This document shows positions 5,832 to 7,324 of a stretch of 7,324 bases of DNA, piece by piece (the first letter of the stretch is position 1; every line of letters begins with the position of its first letter). Below the pieces are notes generated by a model. That model was not told the DNA's origin, did not search any database, and was given only the letters and a program-made list of their open reading frames with translations. Source of the DNA: an uncultured Clostridium sp. (GTDB lineage Bacteria > Bacillota > Clostridia > Clostridiales > Clostridiaceae); the NCBI GenBank assembly GCA_934755305.1, contig CAKVLD010000102.1, positions 1-7,324 of the forward strand, given 5' to 3'. A program made the translations under genes and the position numbers.

Positions 5832-6582
5832 CTTTCCACCTATATACTCTTTTAGAAATCATCTTATTTATTTTTTCAAATACTATAGATATTATAGATA
5901 TAATTATTATCCAAGCAAAAATTGCATTAGTATTAAAATTCATCTTTTCTAACTGTATGGCAGACCCTATACCATACTTAGGCTGCCCATGCACCTCACC
6001 TGCAATGACTACTTTAAATGCTAATGAAAATGTAGACATTAATATCCCTAAAGTATAGAACTTAATACTTGGCAAATATATTTTCTTTATCTTTTTCCCT
6101 ACTGATACATTATAAATTTCACACATTTCTATTAATTTTTTATCTATGTTCGTAATAGAATTCACTACTCCTTCATATAAAATAGGAAAACCTATAGAAA
6201 TCCCCACTATATAAGGTGCTTTATCTTTATCAAACCAAATAAGTGATAACACTACTAAAACCATAGTGGGAATTGTTTTTCCTACAGAATTTATAGGTTT
6301 TAAAAAACTCTTAAAAATGGGGTATATCAACGATAATACCCCAAGTATAGTAGCTAATAAATATGCTATAACAAAACTAAGTATACTCCTATAAAAGCTA
6401 CTTAAAATATTTATTACAAAATCTTCACTTTTAAATATTTCTCTTATAGAACTTATTACATTTTCAAGTCTAGGAAGATATATTTCATTATTAATTTTTA
6501 TAGCTACTAATTGCCAAATTATTAATATTAGAATACATGAAATAATTTCTTGCTTTTTATTTTTCCATGTACACTTCCTCAT
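5815..6582 (-). CDS. ABC importer permease of the SsuC/TauC type
   Basis: This 255-residue integral membrane protein of the binding-protein-dependent transport (BPD_transp_1) family has about six hydrophobic segments (near 11-29, 64-88, 100-116, 122-140, 175-196 and 219-236). The ATPase-contact EAA loop is visible at 152-171, from E152 through G162 to P171. Family-typical stretches are PTMVLVVLSLIWF (105-117) and AGEVHGQPKYGIGSAI (194-209). The ATG at 6582 has AGGAGG at 6599-6594, 11 nt upstream, inside the binding-protein gene. The coding regions overlap by 26 bp at this end and by 17 bp with the ATPase at the other. The compact layout and matching family types make the three genes one importer. 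The substrate is unknown. Confidence 0.92.
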   Translation of the reverse strand: MRKCTWKNKKQEIISCILILIIWQLVAIKINNEIYLPRLENVISSIREIFKSEDFVINILSSFYRSILSFVIAYLLATILGVLSLIYPIFKSFLKPINSVGKTIPTMVLVVLSLIWFDKDKAPYIVGISIGFPILYEGVVNSITNIDKKLIEMCEIYNVSVGKKIKKIYLPSIKFYTLGILMSTFSLAFKVVIAGEVHGQPKYGIGSAIQLEKMNFNTNAIFAWIIIISIISIVFEKINKMISKRVYRWKDEDRD

Positions 6583-7324
6583 TTGGAACTTTTCCTCCTA
6601 TTGAACTTGGATCTAATTCATTTAACTTATTAAAATATATATCATATTCTTTAGAACATTTTTGAATTCCTACAAAGTTTAAATTAGCTTTTTCTATAGC
6701 GTTAAGTATTATTTCTTTATTTGCAGATACTCCTATTTCTTCACAATATTCAGGAAGTTTTTCATTTTTATTCTTTGCAAATGTTGTACTTTCTTCTAAT
6801 TCTTTTAAAAATTCTTGTACAAACTCCTTATCTTCTTTAATTAAATCTTCTTTAACTATTACAGTTGATTGAGGAAAACCATATTCAGAGTTATTTGTTC
6901 TTTTCCATTCTTCATTTAGTTCTATTAATATTGATACATTTTTATTTTTACTTTGCACTTGCGTTAAAGCAGGTTCTGGAATAATAGCATAATTAGTCTT
7001 TCCTGCAATTATTGTTGGTGCTAATTCTGTTACTCCATTTACATAAGAAAAATTAACATCTTTATCTGAATCTACTCCATTATCTTTTAATAATGATCTT
7101 GTAATTAAATCTGGTGTTAATCCTTTTCCTATATTATAAATTTCTTGATTTCTTAATTCTTCTATATTTTTATTACCTTGAGTAGATATTAAATATAAAG
7201 ATCCCCATCCTACTGTTGCTGCAATTTTATAATTAGCACCTTTATTATATTGAGTAGCTGATACATTAGATGGTACTATAGCTATATCTGCATCTCCCTT
7301 TAACACTTCTGAAACTATATTTTC
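6557..7324 (-). CDS. ABC transporter substrate-binding protein (NMT1/SsuA-like), N-terminus outside the window
   Basis: The reading frame is open to the window edge, and 255 C-terminal residues are visible. The codons before the GTG at 7306 encode ENIVSE in frame with the LKGDADIAIVPSN stretch, so that GTG is an internal Val and not the start. This stretch, followed by YNKGANYKIAATVGWG and later GKTNYAIIPEPALTQ, fits the two-lobed type II periplasmic-binding fold of the nitrate/sulfonate/taurine family. In a Firmicute it would be an exported lipoprotein, but the signal peptide and lipobox lie beyond the edge and cannot be checked. It is the first visible gene of the operon and should capture the ligand for the permease and ATPase downstream. 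The ligand cannot be named from this fragment. Confidence 0.85.
   Translation of the reverse strand, partial: ENIVSEVLKGDADIAIVPSNVSATQYNKGANYKIAATVGWGSLYLISTQGNKNIEELRNQEIYNIGKGLTPDLITRSLLKDNGVDSDKDVNFSYVNGVTELAPTIIAGKTNYAIIPEPALTQVQSKNKNVSILIELNEEWKRTNNSEYGFPQSTVIVKEDLIKEDKEFVQEFLKELEESTTFAKNKNEKLPEYCEEIGVSANKEIILNAIEKANLNFVGIQKCSKEYDIYFNKLNELDPSSIGGKVPNEEVYMEK

Noticed and set aside
7304..7306. GTG as the start of the substrate-binding protein
   Set aside because: The frame stays open to the window edge (ENIVSE precedes it), no ribosome binding site can be assigned, and a start here would remove the signal peptide and first lobe.

Overview
The window is strongly AT-rich, favours A/T-ending codons and AGA for Arg, and has AGGAGG-type ribosome binding sites and TTGACA/TATAAT promoters. 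Together with the kinds of genes present this points to a low-GC Firmicute, most likely a Clostridium (sensu stricto) chromosome. The species cannot be fixed from the sequence alone. Every convincing gene lies on the minus strand, so transcription runs from high to low coordinates.

Region 1 (7324 to about 3319) is one compact operon whose 5' end is outside the window. It encodes a substrate-binding protein (N-terminus missing), an SsuC/TauC-type permease, its ATPase, and a complete ABC exporter-type half-transporter. The first three genes overlap and the fourth follows after a few bases. A good intrinsic terminator (3319-3350) ends the unit. The importer resembles the nitrate/sulfonate/taurine/thiamine-precursor group, but its substrate cannot be named.

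Region 2 (3309 to about 1348) is a redox region. A single-gene unit with its own promoter encodes a thioredoxin-fold protein with only one of the two usual active-site cysteines. A strong promoter then drives trxA and, one base later, a thioredoxin reductase-like flavoprotein. That flavoprotein keeps the FAD site and the CxxC redox site but has lost both NADPH-binding motifs. This matches the ferredoxin-dependent flavin thioredoxin reductases (FFTR) described from Clostridium, so the pair probably draws electrons from ferredoxin rather than NADPH. A perfect 10-bp palindrome sits at the predicted transcription start.

Region 3 (1402 to 1) holds a long hairpin after trxB, an aromatic-acid-exporter (ArAE/FUSC-type) membrane protein, a 311-bp gap with a 19-bp-stem hairpin and a 14-bp palindrome, and a strong promoter plus ribosome binding site for a gene of which only the first codons are visible.

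I found no RNA genes, mobile elements or CRISPR arrays. Nothing here is clearly a new biological system. The most notable points are the NADPH-motif-less reductase, the single-cysteine thioredoxin-like neighbour, the importer/exporter operon, and the unexplained structured gap at 100-300.
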